Shown here: positions 8,942 through 16,776 of the stretch, piece after piece | How the letters are laid out: each line of letters starts with the position of its first letter | Position numbering within the stretch: the first letter of the stretch is position 1 | Program-made: the position numbers and the translations under genes | Source of the DNA: Streptomyces sp. DH41 | Lineage (GTDB): Bacteria > Actinomycetota > Actinomycetes > Streptomycetales > Streptomycetaceae | DNA: 64,000 nt | NCBI RefSeq assembly: GCF_029813785.1 | Contig: NZ_JARVKY010000031.1 | Coordinates: forward strand, 22,427-86,426 | Reading direction: 5' to 3' | Notes under the pieces: generated by a model | Told to the model about the DNA's origin: nothing | Databases searched by the model: none | The model's input: only the letters and a program-made list of their open reading frames with translations

Positions 8942-9295
8942 ATGACCGAGGACCCCGCGGGACGGCTCGTGGTCACGCTGGACCTCGACGGGGTCACGGA
9001 CAAGGCGGCCCTGATGGACCGCTGCGCCCGTGACCTGGCGCTGCCCGACTGGTTCGGCCGCAACTGGGACGCGCTCGCCGACTCCCTCGCCGACCCCTCC
9101 GTCTGGCCCGAGGAAGCGGTGGAGCGGGGGCTGGTGCTCGTCGTACGGGGCTGGCGGGGGTACGCCGAGACCCGGCCGGACGAGTGGGCGGTCGCCGAGG
9201 AGGTCTTCGCCGAGGCGACGGACCGCGGCCCGGGGCTCTTCGTGACCCTGGGCCCTGGAGGATCCTCCAAGGAGGTCGCTGACCAGCCTGGATGA
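8942..9295 (+). CDS. Barstar-family ribonuclease inhibitor-like protein
   Basis: 117 residues from ATG 8942. The barstar fold is recognisable: strand LVVTLDLDGV, helix DKAALMDRCARDLALP, the signature DWFGRNWDALADSL, and LVLVVRGWRGY. Barstar proper binds and blocks barnase-type extracellular RNases. No barnase/RNase gene lies within the flanking genes, so this is an orphan inhibitor, as is common in Streptomyces. It may target a secreted RNase encoded elsewhere or have taken on another role. Confidence 0.88.
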   Translation: MTEDPAGRLVVTLDLDGVTDKAALMDRCARDLALPDWFGRNWDALADSLADPSVWPEEAVERGLVLVVRGWRGYAETRPDEWAVAEEVFAEATDRGPGLFVTLGPGGSSKEVADQPG

Positions 9296-9403
9296 TCTGC
9301 CCGGGGGTTGTCGGCCATCAGCCATGGGAGAATGAAGTACGTGCTCTTTCCCCCTGGCTGACCTGTCCGGGGGCCACCTCTGATCGACTGGGATGTGCAG
9401 CAC

Positions 9404-10846
9404 GTGCGTTTCCTGAATGACATCCAGCCCTCGTACGACCTGACGTACGACGACGTGTTCATGGTGCCGAGCCGTTCCGCCGTCGGCTCCCGGCAGGGCG
9501 TGGACCTCGGCGCCCCGGACGGCACGGGCACCACCATTCCGCTCGTCGTCGCCAACATGACCGCCATCGCGGGGCGCCGCATGGCCGAGACGGTGGCCCG
9601 GCGCGGGGGCCTGGTGGTCATCCCGCAGGACATCCCGATCGAGGTCGTCACCGACGTCGTCTCCTGGGTGAAGAGCCGCCACCACGTCCTGGACACCCCG
9701 ATCGTGCTGGCCCCGCACCAGACCGTCGCCGACGCGCTGTCCCTGCTCCCCAAGCGCGCGCACAACGCCGGTGTCGTCGTCGACGAGGACAACAGGCCCG
9801 TCGGCGTGGTCACGGACACCGACCTGACCGGCGTGGACCGCTTCACCCAGCTCGAGGAGGTCATGTCCAAGGACCTGATCCTCATCGACGCGGACATGGA
9901 CCCGCGCGAGGCCTTCAACACCCTCGACGCCGCCAACCGCCGCTACGCGCCCGCCGTCGACAAGGACGGCCGCCTCGCCGGCATCCTCACCCGCAAGGGC
10001 GCCCTGCGCGCCACCCTGTACACCCCGGCCACCGACGCGCGGGGCCGGCTCCGCATCGCCGCCGCCGTCGGTATCAACGGCGACGTGGCCGGCAAGGCCG
10101 AGCAGCTGCTGGACGCGGGCGTGGACACGCTCGTCATCGACACCGCGCACGGCCACCAGGAGTCGATGATCAGCGCCGTCAAGGTGGTGCGCGACCTCGA
10201 CCCGCAGGTTCCGATCGTCGCGGGCAACATCGTCTCCGCCGAGGGCGTGCGCGACCTGATCGAGGCGGGCGCCGACATCATCAAGGTCGGCGTCGGCCCC
10301 GGCGCGATGTGCACCACCCGCATGATGACCGGCGTCGGCCGGCCGCAGTTCTCCGCGGTCCTGGAGTGCGCCGCCGAGGCGAAGAAGTACGGCAAGCACG
10401 TATGGGCCGACGGCGGTATCCGCCACCCGCGCGACGTGGCGATGGCCCTCGCGGCCGGCGCGTCCAACGTGATGGTCGGCTCCTGGTTCGCCGGGACCTA
10501 CGAGTCCCCGGGCGACCTCCAGCACGACGCCAACGGCCGCCCCTACAAGGAGTCGTTCGGCATGGCCTCCGCGCGCGCGGTGCGCAACCGCACCTCTGAG
10601 GAGTCGGCGTACGACCGGGCCCGCAAGGGGCTCTTCGAGGAGGGCATCTCCACCTCCCGGATGTTCCTCGACCCGACCCGCCCCGGCGTCGAGGACCTGA
10701 TCGACTCGATCATCGCCGGCGTCCGCTCCTCCTGCACCTACGCCGGTGCCGCCTCCCTGGAGGAGTTCGCCGAGAAGGCCGTCGTCGGCATCCAGAGCGC
10801 CGCCGGCTACGCCGAGGGCAAGCCGCTGCACGCCAGCTGGAGCTGA
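9404..10846 (+). CDS. guaB1: GuaB1-family IMP dehydrogenase-related protein (probable GMP reductase)
   Basis: 480 residues from GTG 9404 (family N terminus VRFLNDIQPSYDLTYDDVF); a GTG 9 nt upstream is the alternative. A (beta/alpha)8 barrel is interrupted by a CBS pair at about 95-210 (PVGVVTDTDLTG and RLAGILTRKGAL). The nucleotide-binding Cys loop GPGAMCTTR has Cys303, and WADGGIRHPRDVAMALAAGA forms the phosphate site. The family is annotated as IMP dehydrogenase-like, but mycobacterial GuaB1 is reported to be a CBS-containing GMP reductase in purine salvage. I favour GMP reductase. The true IMPDH would be elsewhere. A strong hairpin follows the stop. Confidence 0.9.
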   Translation: MRFLNDIQPSYDLTYDDVFMVPSRSAVGSRQGVDLGAPDGTGTTIPLVVANMTAIAGRRMAETVARRGGLVVIPQDIPIEVVTDVVSWVKSRHHVLDTPIVLAPHQTVADALSLLPKRAHNAGVVVDEDNRPVGVVTDTDLTGVDRFTQLEEVMSKDLILIDADMDPREAFNTLDAANRRYAPAVDKDGRLAGILTRKGALRATLYTPATDARGRLRIAAAVGINGDVAGKAEQLLDAGVDTLVIDTAHGHQESMISAVKVVRDLDPQVPIVAGNIVSAEGVRDLIEAGADIIKVGVGPGAMCTTRMMTGVGRPQFSAVLECAAEAKKYGKHVWADGGIRHPRDVAMALAAGASNVMVGSWFAGTYESPGDLQHDANGRPYKESFGMASARAVRNRTSEESAYDRARKGLFEEGISTSRMFLDPTRPGVEDLIDSIIAGVRSSCTYAGAASLEEFAEKAVVGIQSAAGYAEGKPLHASWS

Positions 10847-10864
10847 CCGCGCCCGAACCCAGTC

Positions 10865-10900
10865 CCGTCAGGCAGGCCTGGCGTCAAGCCTGCCTGACGG
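10865..10900 (+). terminator. Hairpin terminator after guaB1
   Basis: Perfect 13-bp stem, 10865-10877 (CCGTCAGGCAGGC) pairing with 10888-10900, with a 10-nt loop, 19 nt after the guaB1 stop. There is no T-tract, as is usual in streptomycetes. It ends 12 nt before the next start. Confidence 0.8.
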
Positions 10901-10912
10901 AACGCTGGACGG

Positions 10913-11173
10913 ATGACGACACCGCAGAGCGTCGAGCCGCAGCACACCCCGCTGACCGCCGTGGCCCGCCTCGACGAACTGCGCACCCGTGAGTCCCCGG
11001 CCGGGGACGGCGGCGACGCGGAGGCCCTCGACCGCACCCAGCTCCTCGAACAGCTCGCCCTGAGCGAGGTGGTGGCCCGCAAGGCCGCCCGGGGCCAGCC
11101 CGGTCAGATCGGGTTCGACGCCGCCGAGGCGGCCGAGGCCCGAGCGGTCGCGGGCGAGCCCGACGGCCGCTGA
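10913..11173 (+). CDS. Small acidic hypothetical protein
   Basis: 86 residues from ATG 10913. Hydrophilic, Ala/Glu/Asp-rich and predicted helical, with no Cys, signal peptide or membrane segment. I do not recognise a domain. Codon bias supports coding. It starts 12 nt after the guaB1 hairpin with no good Shine-Dalgarno, so expression depends on read-through or a promoter hidden near the hairpin. Confidence 0.55.
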   Translation: MTTPQSVEPQHTPLTAVARLDELRTRESPAGDGGDAEALDRTQLLEQLALSEVVARKAARGQPGQIGFDAAEAAEARAVAGEPDGR

Positions 11174-11225
11174 CCAGGGGCGATCCACACCCGCCGCCCC
11201 TGCGTACGCAGCGCTCCACAGCCTC

Positions 11226-11322
11226 CGCGCAACGAAAACGCGCCCCGCGCCGGTGAACGCAACGATCGTGCCGGGACGCGCAAGGTTGCTCCATTACCGG
11301 GGCACCGCCCCCCTCGTAGTGT
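11226..11322 (+). promoter_or_regulatory. Three-box operator and promoter of the amino-acid permease
   Basis: Boxes CGCAACGA (11228-11235), CGCAACGATC (11258-11267, inside GAACGCAACGATC) and CGCAAGG (11279-11285) are spaced 30 and 21 bp start to start, about three and two helical turns. A plausible promoter follows: -35 TTACCG (11294-11299), 17-bp spacer, -10 TAGTGT (11317-11322). The same three boxes at 31 and 22 bp precede davA (15798-15858). An upstream phased array suggests activation by an oligomeric regulator such as the Lrp-type protein encoded at 13007. Confidence 0.65.
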
Positions 11323-11341
11323 TCTGCGCTGTACGTGGCGT

Positions 11342-11402
11342 GGCGGGGACCCCGCTCGGTGGGTTCCCGCTCTTCAATGGGGGTTGTCCGCCGGTCCCCG
11401 CC
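11342..11402 (+). other. Long-range inverted repeat in the permease leader
   Basis: GGCGGGGACC (11342-11351) is perfectly complementary to GGTCCCCGCC (11393-11402) across 41 nt, inside the ~150-nt leader between the inferred promoter and the permease start. It may form a leader hairpin. No known riboswitch or T-box motif was recognised. Confidence 0.45.
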
Positions 11403-11473
11403 GCTCCAGAAGCCCGCCGGGAGCCCGCCCGCTCACCACCGGCGGCGACCGGCAGCGACAAAGGAGTCAACGC

Positions 11474-12952
11474 GTGCTCGACCCAGGCGCACCACCGCAC
11501 CGCGACGCATCGGCCACCCCCTCGTCCCCGGGCCTGGCCGCGCGCCTCATGCGCCGCAAGCCCGTGGAACGGCTGGTCGCGGAAGGCGGCCAGGGCGAGG
11601 GCGGCAGCCTGCGCCGTTCCCTCGGCCTGTGGCAGCTCACGATGATCAGCATCGGCGCCACCCTCGGCACCGGCATCTTCGTCGTCCTCGGTGAAGCCGT
11701 CCCCAAGGCCGGCCCGGCCGTCACCCTCTCCTTCGTCATCGCCGGCCTCACGGCACTCTTCTCGGCCCTCTCCTACGCCGAGCTGGCGGGCACCATCCCG
11801 GTCGCCGGATCCTCGTACTCGTACGCCTACGCGACGATGGGCGAGCTGGTCGCCTGGGTCTGCGGCTGGTGCCTGGTCCTGGAGTACGGCGTGTCGGTGG
11901 CCGCCGTCGCCGTCGGCTGGGGCGAGTACCTCAACGAACTCCTCGACGGCACCATCGGCGTCACCCTCCCGGCCGCCCTGTCGGCTCCGCCCGGCGACGG
12001 CGGCGTCTTCAACCTGCCCGCGCTGATCGTGGTGCTCCTCGCCATGACCTTCCTGCTGGGCGGTGCCCGCGAGTCCGCCCGGGCCAACACCGTCATGGTC
12101 GTCGTCAAGATCGCCGCACTGGTGCTGTTCTGCGCGATCGGCGTGCAGGGCTTCCGCTCCGGCAACTACGAGAACTTCATGCCGCTCGGCATGGCCGGCG
12201 TCAGCGCGGCCGGCGCGACGCTCTTCTTCTCGTACATCGGCTTCGACGCCGCCTCCACGGCCGGAGAGGAGGCTAAGAACGCCCAGCGCGACCTGCCCCG
12301 CGCGATCATGCTGTCCCTCGTCATCGTCACGGTGCTGTACGTCCTCGTCGCGGCCGTCGCCGTCGGTGCCAGGCCCTGGCGGACCTTCACCGACTCGGAG
12401 GCCTCCCTCGCCCAGATCATGACCGACGTCACCGGCCAGGACTTCTGGGGCACCCTGCTGGCGTTCTGCGCCGTCGTCGCCATCGCCAGCGTCGTCCTGA
12501 CCGTGCTCTACGGCCAGACCCGCGTCCTGTTCGCCATGTCCCGCGACGGGCTGGTGCCCAGGGTGTTCTCCCGGGTCCACCCGAAGACCGGCGCGCCCCG
12601 CGCCAACACGCTGATCGTGTCCCTGTTCTGCGGAGTCCTCGCCGCCGCCGTCCCGCTCGGGCAGCTCGCCGACGCCACCAGCATCGGCACCCTCTTCGCC
12701 TTCGCCCTGGTCAACGTGGCCGTCGTGGTGCTGCGCCGGACCCGCCCGGACATGCGCCGCACCTTCCGGGTGCCGCTGTCGCCGGTCCTGCCGGCCCTGG
12801 GCCTCGCTTTCTGCCTCTGGATGATGGCCAGCCTGTCCACCGTCACCTGGGTGGTCTTCGGTGTCTGGATGGCGGTCGGGCTCGTGTTCTACTTCGTATA
12901 CGGCCATCGCCGCTCCCGGCTCGCCACGGAGGACACCCCGGAAGCCCGGTAG
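11474..12952 (+). CDS. Amino-acid permease, APC superfamily (cationic amino-acid transporter type)
   Basis: 492 residues from GTG 11474, with AAAGGAG 7 nt upstream. A cytoplasmic N-terminal arm ends in RRSLGLWQLTMISIGATLGT, the APC helix-1 signature that contains the unwound GATLGTGIF substrate site. About 12 hydrophobic helices follow, as in the CAT/YfnA branch. Members import amino acids by proton symport, often lysine, arginine or related substrates. It shares an upstream box array with the lysine-degradation genes davAB and is followed 54 bp later by an Lrp-type regulator, so lysine uptake is a reasonable inference. Confidence 0.88.
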   Translation: MLDPGAPPHRDASATPSSPGLAARLMRRKPVERLVAEGGQGEGGSLRRSLGLWQLTMISIGATLGTGIFVVLGEAVPKAGPAVTLSFVIAGLTALFSALSYAELAGTIPVAGSSYSYAYATMGELVAWVCGWCLVLEYGVSVAAVAVGWGEYLNELLDGTIGVTLPAALSAPPGDGGVFNLPALIVVLLAMTFLLGGARESARANTVMVVVKIAALVLFCAIGVQGFRSGNYENFMPLGMAGVSAAGATLFFSYIGFDAASTAGEEAKNAQRDLPRAIMLSLVIVTVLYVLVAAVAVGARPWRTFTDSEASLAQIMTDVTGQDFWGTLLAFCAVVAIASVVLTVLYGQTRVLFAMSRDGLVPRVFSRVHPKTGAPRANTLIVSLFCGVLAAAVPLGQLADATSIGTLFAFALVNVAVVVLRRTRPDMRRTFRVPLSPVLPALGLAFCLWMMASLSTVTWVVFGVWMAVGLVFYFVYGHRRSRLATEDTPEAR

Positions 12953-12989
12953 CTCCAGAAGTCGCAAAAGCCACAGAAGCTCCAGAAGT
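12951..12989 (+). repeat. Direct repeat AGCTCCAGAAGT between permease and Lrp gene
   Basis: The 12-mer occurs at 12951-12962 (starting in the permease stop codon) and at 12978-12989, 27 bp apart. The AGAAGTGAAGTG stretch just upstream of the Lrp start includes the second copy. This may be slippage-derived or a weak regulator site. Confidence 0.6.
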
Positions 12990-13006
12990 GAAGTGAACCA
13001 CCCGCA

Positions 13007-13459
13007 GTGCTCAACGATCTCGACGAACGCATCGTGCACGCCCTCGCCGAGGACGCCCGCCGCTCCTACGCGGACATCGGGCAGTCGGTCGGCCTGTCCG
13101 CGCCCGCCGTGAAACGGCGCGTGGACCGGCTGCGCGCCACCGGAGCCATCACCGGATTCACCGTACGGGTCGACCCGGCCGCGCTCGGCTGGGAGACCGA
13201 GGGGTTCGTCGAGATCTTCTGCCGCCGCAACACCTCGCCGGAGACCATCCAGCGGGGCCTGGAGCGCTACCAGGAGGTCGTGGCCGCGTCCACCGTCACC
13301 GGGGACGCGGACGCGGTCGCCCAGGTCTTCGCCTCCGACATGCGGCACTTCGAACGGGTCCTGGAGCGCATCGCCGGGGAGCCGTTCGTGGAGCGGACCA
13401 GGTCGGTGCTGGTGCTCTCGCCGCTGCTGCGCCGCTTCTCGTCGGGGTCGCCCACGTAA
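13007..13459 (+). CDS. Lrp/AsnC-family transcriptional regulator
   Basis: 150 residues from GTG 13007. N-terminal winged HTH: LNDLDERIVHALAEDARRSY, then IGQSVGLSAPAVKRRVDRL. A C-terminal RAM ligand domain follows (GFTVRVDPAALGW, VVAASTVTGDADAVAQVF). Family members form octamers and respond to amino acids. It sits 54 bp after the permease with no hairpin between, so it is probably co-transcribed with it. It is the best candidate to bind the three-box arrays upstream of the permease and davA. Its ligand is not visible from sequence. Confidence 0.92.
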   Translation: MLNDLDERIVHALAEDARRSYADIGQSVGLSAPAVKRRVDRLRATGAITGFTVRVDPAALGWETEGFVEIFCRRNTSPETIQRGLERYQEVVAASTVTGDADAVAQVFASDMRHFERVLERIAGEPFVERTRSVLVLSPLLRRFSSGSPT

Positions 13460-13489
13460 TCCCGTGGGCAGGACGGGACGCGACGTCTA

Positions 13490-13703
13490 GGGGTGTCGTT
13501 TGGATCAGGTCGGCTCCGGGCAACGGTGCCTTGCAGCGGAGCCGAGCGGGGTCTGGTGCGTGCGGCTGCAAGGCGGAGGAGGGCGACAGGGCGGAGCCCT
13601 GGCAACCGACGACAACGCCGCTGGGGGCACCTCCCACGCCCTTCAGGCAGTGGGGGAGTGCGTGCCAGACCCCGCGACCCCGGCAAGATCCAAACGACAT
13701 CCC
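13490..13703. mobile_element. Non-coding miniature element (MITE) with IS-matched terminal inverted repeats
   Basis: 214 bp bounded by 17-bp inverted repeats differing at one base: GGGGTGTCGTTTGGATC (13490-13506) and the complement of GGGATGTCGTTTGGATC (13687-13703). TAG flanks each end (13488-13490 and 13705-13707), but no clear target duplication is seen. The interior has no gene but carries a perfect internal repeat, GCGGGGTCTGG (13546-13556) with its complement at 13665-13675. The 14-mer TGTCGTTTGGATCA also starts the IS at 63881, so the element is probably mobilised in trans by such a transposase. Confidence 0.82.
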
Positions 13704-13814
13704 GTAGCATCGGTGTCATGACCTGGCGACATTGATCCACCAGCCGTGCCACCTCCCGAGGGCCGCCTCGGACGCCGTACCCCGGTGTCCGATCCGCCCC
13801 CTCGGGAAGGCCTC

Positions 13815-15047
13815 ATGACTCCCACACCCACGTGTGTGCCCGCCGCCGCCTACCGGCGGCTGACGACGACGCTGTACGGCTACTCGTTCCTCGACGAGTT
13901 CATCCTGCTCTACCCGGTGTACGCGCTGCTCTTCAGCGACACCGGCCTGTCCGTCTGGCAGCTGTCCTCCCTGTTCGCCGTGTGGTCGGTGACCGGAGTG
14001 CTGCTGGAGATCCCCTCCGGTGCCTGGGCCGACGCCGTCTCCCGGCGGCGCCTGCTGTGGCTCGGCCCGCTGCTCACCGCCGCTGGCTTCGCCCTGTGGG
14101 TGCTCATGCCGTCCTACGGCGCCTTCGCCCTGGGCTTCGTGCTGTGGGGAGCCGGGGGAGCGCTCGGATCAGGCGCGCTGGAGGCCCTGGTCCACGACGA
14201 ACTCGACCGGATCGGCGCGGCCCACCGGTACGCCCGTGTCATGGGCCGGGCCCGCTCGGCCGGGCTGGTCGCCGTGATGGCCGCGATGGGCCTCGCCGGA
14301 CCCGTGTTCGCCTGGGGCGGCTACGCCGCGGTGGGCGCCGCGAGCGTCCTGGTCTGCCTGCTGACGGCGGCCCTCGCGACCCGGTTTCCCGAGCACCGTA
14401 CGCCGGTGACCGGCGGCGACGGCTGGGCCACGACCCTGCGGGCCGGGCTCGCCGAGGCACGCGCCGACCGGTCCGTACGCGGCGCGCTGCTCCTCGTCCC
14501 GGCCGTGACGGCCGTGTGGGGCGCCCTCGACGAGTACACGCCGCTCCTGGTGCTCGGCACCGGAGTGGCACAGTCGACCGTGCCCTGGCTGCTCCTGCTG
14601 ATCTGGGGCGGCGCGACGGCCGGCGGCCTGCTGGCCGGGGCCGGTGAACGCCTGGGCCGGGCCCCTCTCGCCGGGCTGCTCGCGGGCTCCGCCCTCGCAC
14701 TGGCCGCGGGCGCCGCCTTCGGCACGCCGGCCGGGCTGCTGCTGGTCGCCGTCGCCTTCGGCGGCTTCCAGCTGTCGAGCGTGCTGGCCGACGCCCGGCT
14801 CCAGCGGCGTATCGACGCGACGGGCCGGGCGACCCTGACGTCGGTGGCCGGCCTCGGCACGGAGCTGGCCACGGTCGCGGTGCTGGGCGGGTACGCCGTG
14901 ATCGGGACGTCGGCCGGGCACGCCACCGCGTTCGCGTGGTCCGCGGTGCCGTACCTGCTGACGGCGGTGGTGCTGGTCGCCGCCCGGACGGGCGCTACAG
15001 CTTCGGCCGCCAGGGCACGACCTCGAAGTCGCCGGTCCCCTTCTTGA
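13815..15047 (+). CDS. MFS transporter
   Basis: 410 residues. ATG 13815 has GGAAGG 4 nt upstream; an in-frame start at 13746 is less likely. Twelve or so hydrophobic helices are apparent. The motif GAWADAVSRRRLLWLGP after helix 2 is the MFS motif A equivalent, and the acidic FLDEF sits in helix 1. The length and the absence of a large loop suggest a drug or metabolite exporter. The substrate is unknown. The last 53 bp overlap the convergent secreted-protein gene. Confidence 0.85.
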   Translation: MTPTPTCVPAAAYRRLTTTLYGYSFLDEFILLYPVYALLFSDTGLSVWQLSSLFAVWSVTGVLLEIPSGAWADAVSRRRLLWLGPLLTAAGFALWVLMPSYGAFALGFVLWGAGGALGSGALEALVHDELDRIGAAHRYARVMGRARSAGLVAVMAAMGLAGPVFAWGGYAAVGAASVLVCLLTAALATRFPEHRTPVTGGDGWATTLRAGLAEARADRSVRGALLLVPAVTAVWGALDEYTPLLVLGTGVAQSTVPWLLLLIWGGATAGGLLAGAGERLGRAPLAGLLAGSALALAAGAAFGTPAGLLLVAVAFGGFQLSSVLADARLQRRIDATGRATLTSVAGLGTELATVAVLGGYAVIGTSAGHATAFAWSAVPYLLTAVVLVAARTGATASAARARPRSRRSPS

Positions 15048-15540
15048 CCTTCTCGAAGGGGGCCGATGCCACGCACCGGGGCAGGTCCCCGCCCTCCACG
15101 GGGCTGCCCGTCGCGGCCCAGCTGTAGCCGAGCCGGTCGTGGCGGCCCCGGTCGTGGACCGTGATGCCCACCCGCCTGCCCTCGGCGCCGGGCAGGTCGG
15201 AGTCGGTGATGACGCCGGAGACGACGGCCACGTCACCCCCGGTCAGCAGACAGTCGACGTCGGCCTTCGCCCGGGCGCCCTCGCCGTCCAGATAGTGGCT
15301 GAACTCGAACGTCCCCGTGGCCTTGAGCGGGTCGTCGTTGTCCTCGGCCGCCAGGTGGGCGTCGAAGGTGAAGGTGATGTCGTCCCCGGCCGACCGGTAC
15401 AGCTCGGCGCTGCCGGTGAGCGCGGCGGCCTCCCTCGGGGGCCGTTCCTCGTGCGGCCCGGAGGCGACGGCGGCGCCGGTGGTGACGGCGGTGAGCAACA
15501 GGGCGGCGCAGAGCGCGGCGGTCGTCGTACGGCGTTTCAT
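14995..15540 (-). CDS. Secreted protein of unknown function
   Basis: 181 residues from ATG 15540. A classical signal peptide is evident: MKRRTTTAAL, a hydrophobic core, then a predicted AxA-type cleavage near residues 25-28. The mature part is polar with two cysteines (one in DVDCLLTGGD, one in LPRCVASAP) that could form a disulfide. It is predicted to be mostly beta. No domain recognised. It is divergent from davA, with tandem repeats in its upstream region, and overlaps the MFS gene at its 3' end. Confidence 0.8.
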   Translation of the reverse strand: MKRRTTTAALCAALLLTAVTTGAAVASGPHEERPPREAAALTGSAELYRSAGDDITFTFDAHLAAEDNDDPLKATGTFEFSHYLDGEGARAKADVDCLLTGGDVAVVSGVITDSDLPGAEGRRVGITVHDRGRHDRLGYSWAATGSPVEGGDLPRCVASAPFEKVKKGTGDFEVVPWRPKL

Positions 15541-15570
15541 GGCGGTCCTTCCCGCAGGCGGAAACCAGTG

Positions 15571-15648
15571 AACGGAACTGAACGGAACCGAGCCGGACGG
15601 GCCGGGCCAGGCCGGACGGGCCAGGCCGGTCCGGGACTGGACTGGACT
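15571..15648. repeat. Cluster of short tandem and direct repeats upstream of the secreted-protein gene
   Basis: AACGGAACTG/AACGGAACCG is a tandem 10-mer pair (15571-15590). GCCGGACGGGCC occurs at 15592-15603 and 15611-15622. GGACT is repeated three times (15634-15648). They lie in the 397-bp intergenic region before davA, 30-110 bp upstream of the secreted-protein start on the minus strand. The remainder of that gap (15649-15795) shows nothing distinct. Confidence 0.75.
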
Positions 15649-15795
15649 GGACGGATCCGAACGGTCACCACTGTCCCGGCACCGCGCCCCCGCCACATCG
15701 CACCCCGGGAGGGAGCGCCCTCCGCCGTGCGGCGGGGGAGGACGGGCACGGTCCGGTCCCCGAGAAGGAGCCGGGGTACGACCCGCGGGCGCGGG

Positions 15796-15895
15796 GGCGC
15801 AACGAATCGCCGGGAGGTGACCGGCGAACGCAACGATCCGCTCACCGGCGCGCAACGGCTCCTTCTTGTCCGGCCGAGTCCGGCGACCGTACCGT
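15796..15895 (+). promoter_or_regulatory. Three-box operator and promoter of davAB
   Basis: Boxes CGCAACGA (15798-15805), CGCAACGATC (15829-15838, inside GAACGCAACGATC) and CGCAACGG (15851-15858) are spaced 31 and 22 bp. A plausible promoter has -35 TTGTCC (15866-15871), an 18-bp spacer and -10 TACCGT (15890-15895). The distance from third box to -10 is 39 bp, versus 38 bp at the permease promoter (11226-11322). Shared sequence and geometry argue for the same regulator. Confidence 0.68.
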
Positions 15896-15937
15896 CTATC
15901 TGGCCCCCCGACCCCCTCCCACCGGTGAGGAACACGC

Positions 15938-16726
15938 ATGCGCACCGCCCTGCTCCAGAGCTCCGGCCGACCCGGCTCCACCGTCGAGAACCTCAGGGTC
16001 CTCGACGAGGCCGCGGGCCGTGCCGCCGCCGGGGGTGCCGGGCTGCTCGTCACCTCCGAGCTGTTCCTGACCGGGTACGCGATCGGCGACGACATCGGCC
16101 GCCTCGCCGAGCCCGCCGACGGCGACGCGGCCGGCGCGGTCGCGAAGACCGCCACGCGGCACGGCCTCGCCGTCGCCTACGGCTACCCCGAGCGGGCCGG
16201 CGAGAGCGTCTTCAACTCCGTGCAGCTGATCTCCGCCGACGGTGCCCGCCTGGCCAACTACCGCAAGACCCACCTCTTCGGCTGCTTCGAGCACGACCAC
16301 TTCGTCCCCGGCGAGCAGCCGGTCGTGCAGGCCGAGCTGAACGGTCTCACCGTCGGCCTGATGATCTGCTACGACGTCGAGTTCCCGGAGAACGTGCGCG
16401 CCCACGCCCTGGCCGGCACCGACCTGCTGCTCGTGCCGACCGCGCAGATGCACCCGTTCCAGTTCGTCGCCGAGTCCGTCGTGCCCGTGCGGGCCTTCGA
16501 GAACCAGATGTACGTGGCGTACGTCAACCGCGTCGGCCGGGAGGGCGAGTTCGAGTTCGTCGGGCTGTCCGTCCTCGCCGGCCCCGACGGCACCGCCCGC
16601 GCCCGGGCGGGACGCGCGGAGGAACTGGTCCTCGCCGATGCCGACCCGGCCTTCCTCGCCGCCTCCCGCGAGGCCAACCCGTACCTGAAGGACCGCCGCC
16701 CCGGCCTCTACGGGTCCCTGGCCTGA
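15938..16726 (+). CDS. davA: 5-aminovaleramide amidohydrolase-like carbon-nitrogen hydrolase
   Basis: 262 residues, the usual length for nitrilase-superfamily DavA, from ATG 15938. The catalytic triad is visible: Glu41 in SELFLTGYAIG, Lys110 in NYRKTHLFG, Cys144 in MICYDVEFPEN. These blocks match remembered Pseudomonas putida DavA closely (EMFLTGYNIG, NYRKTHLFGE, LICYDIEFPEN). DavA hydrolyses 5-aminovaleramide to 5-aminovalerate in lysine degradation, in the cytosol. The next gene encodes the matching monooxygenase 50 bp downstream, which supports the pathway assignment. A related amide substrate, for example from another amino acid, remains possible. Confidence 0.82.
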   Translation: MRTALLQSSGRPGSTVENLRVLDEAAGRAAAGGAGLLVTSELFLTGYAIGDDIGRLAEPADGDAAGAVAKTATRHGLAVAYGYPERAGESVFNSVQLISADGARLANYRKTHLFGCFEHDHFVPGEQPVVQAELNGLTVGLMICYDVEFPENVRAHALAGTDLLLVPTAQMHPFQFVAESVVPVRAFENQMYVAYVNRVGREGEFEFVGLSVLAGPDGTARARAGRAEELVLADADPAFLAASREANPYLKDRRPGLYGSLA

Positions 16727-16776
16727 CCCCCCGCCGCCACCTCCCCCGTTCCACCCGTGCAAGGAGCCCGTACCCC

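Noticed and set aside
15541..16155. N-terminal extension of the secreted protein
   Set aside because: The extension covers davA antisense and would bury the clear signal peptide starting at 15540.
15139..16776. Long open frame that would extend davB upstream by about 546 codons
   Set aside because: It crosses the davA gene in another frame and the davAB promoter. The extension is Arg/Pro-rich shadow sequence. ATG 16777 has a good ribosome site and matches the family N terminus.
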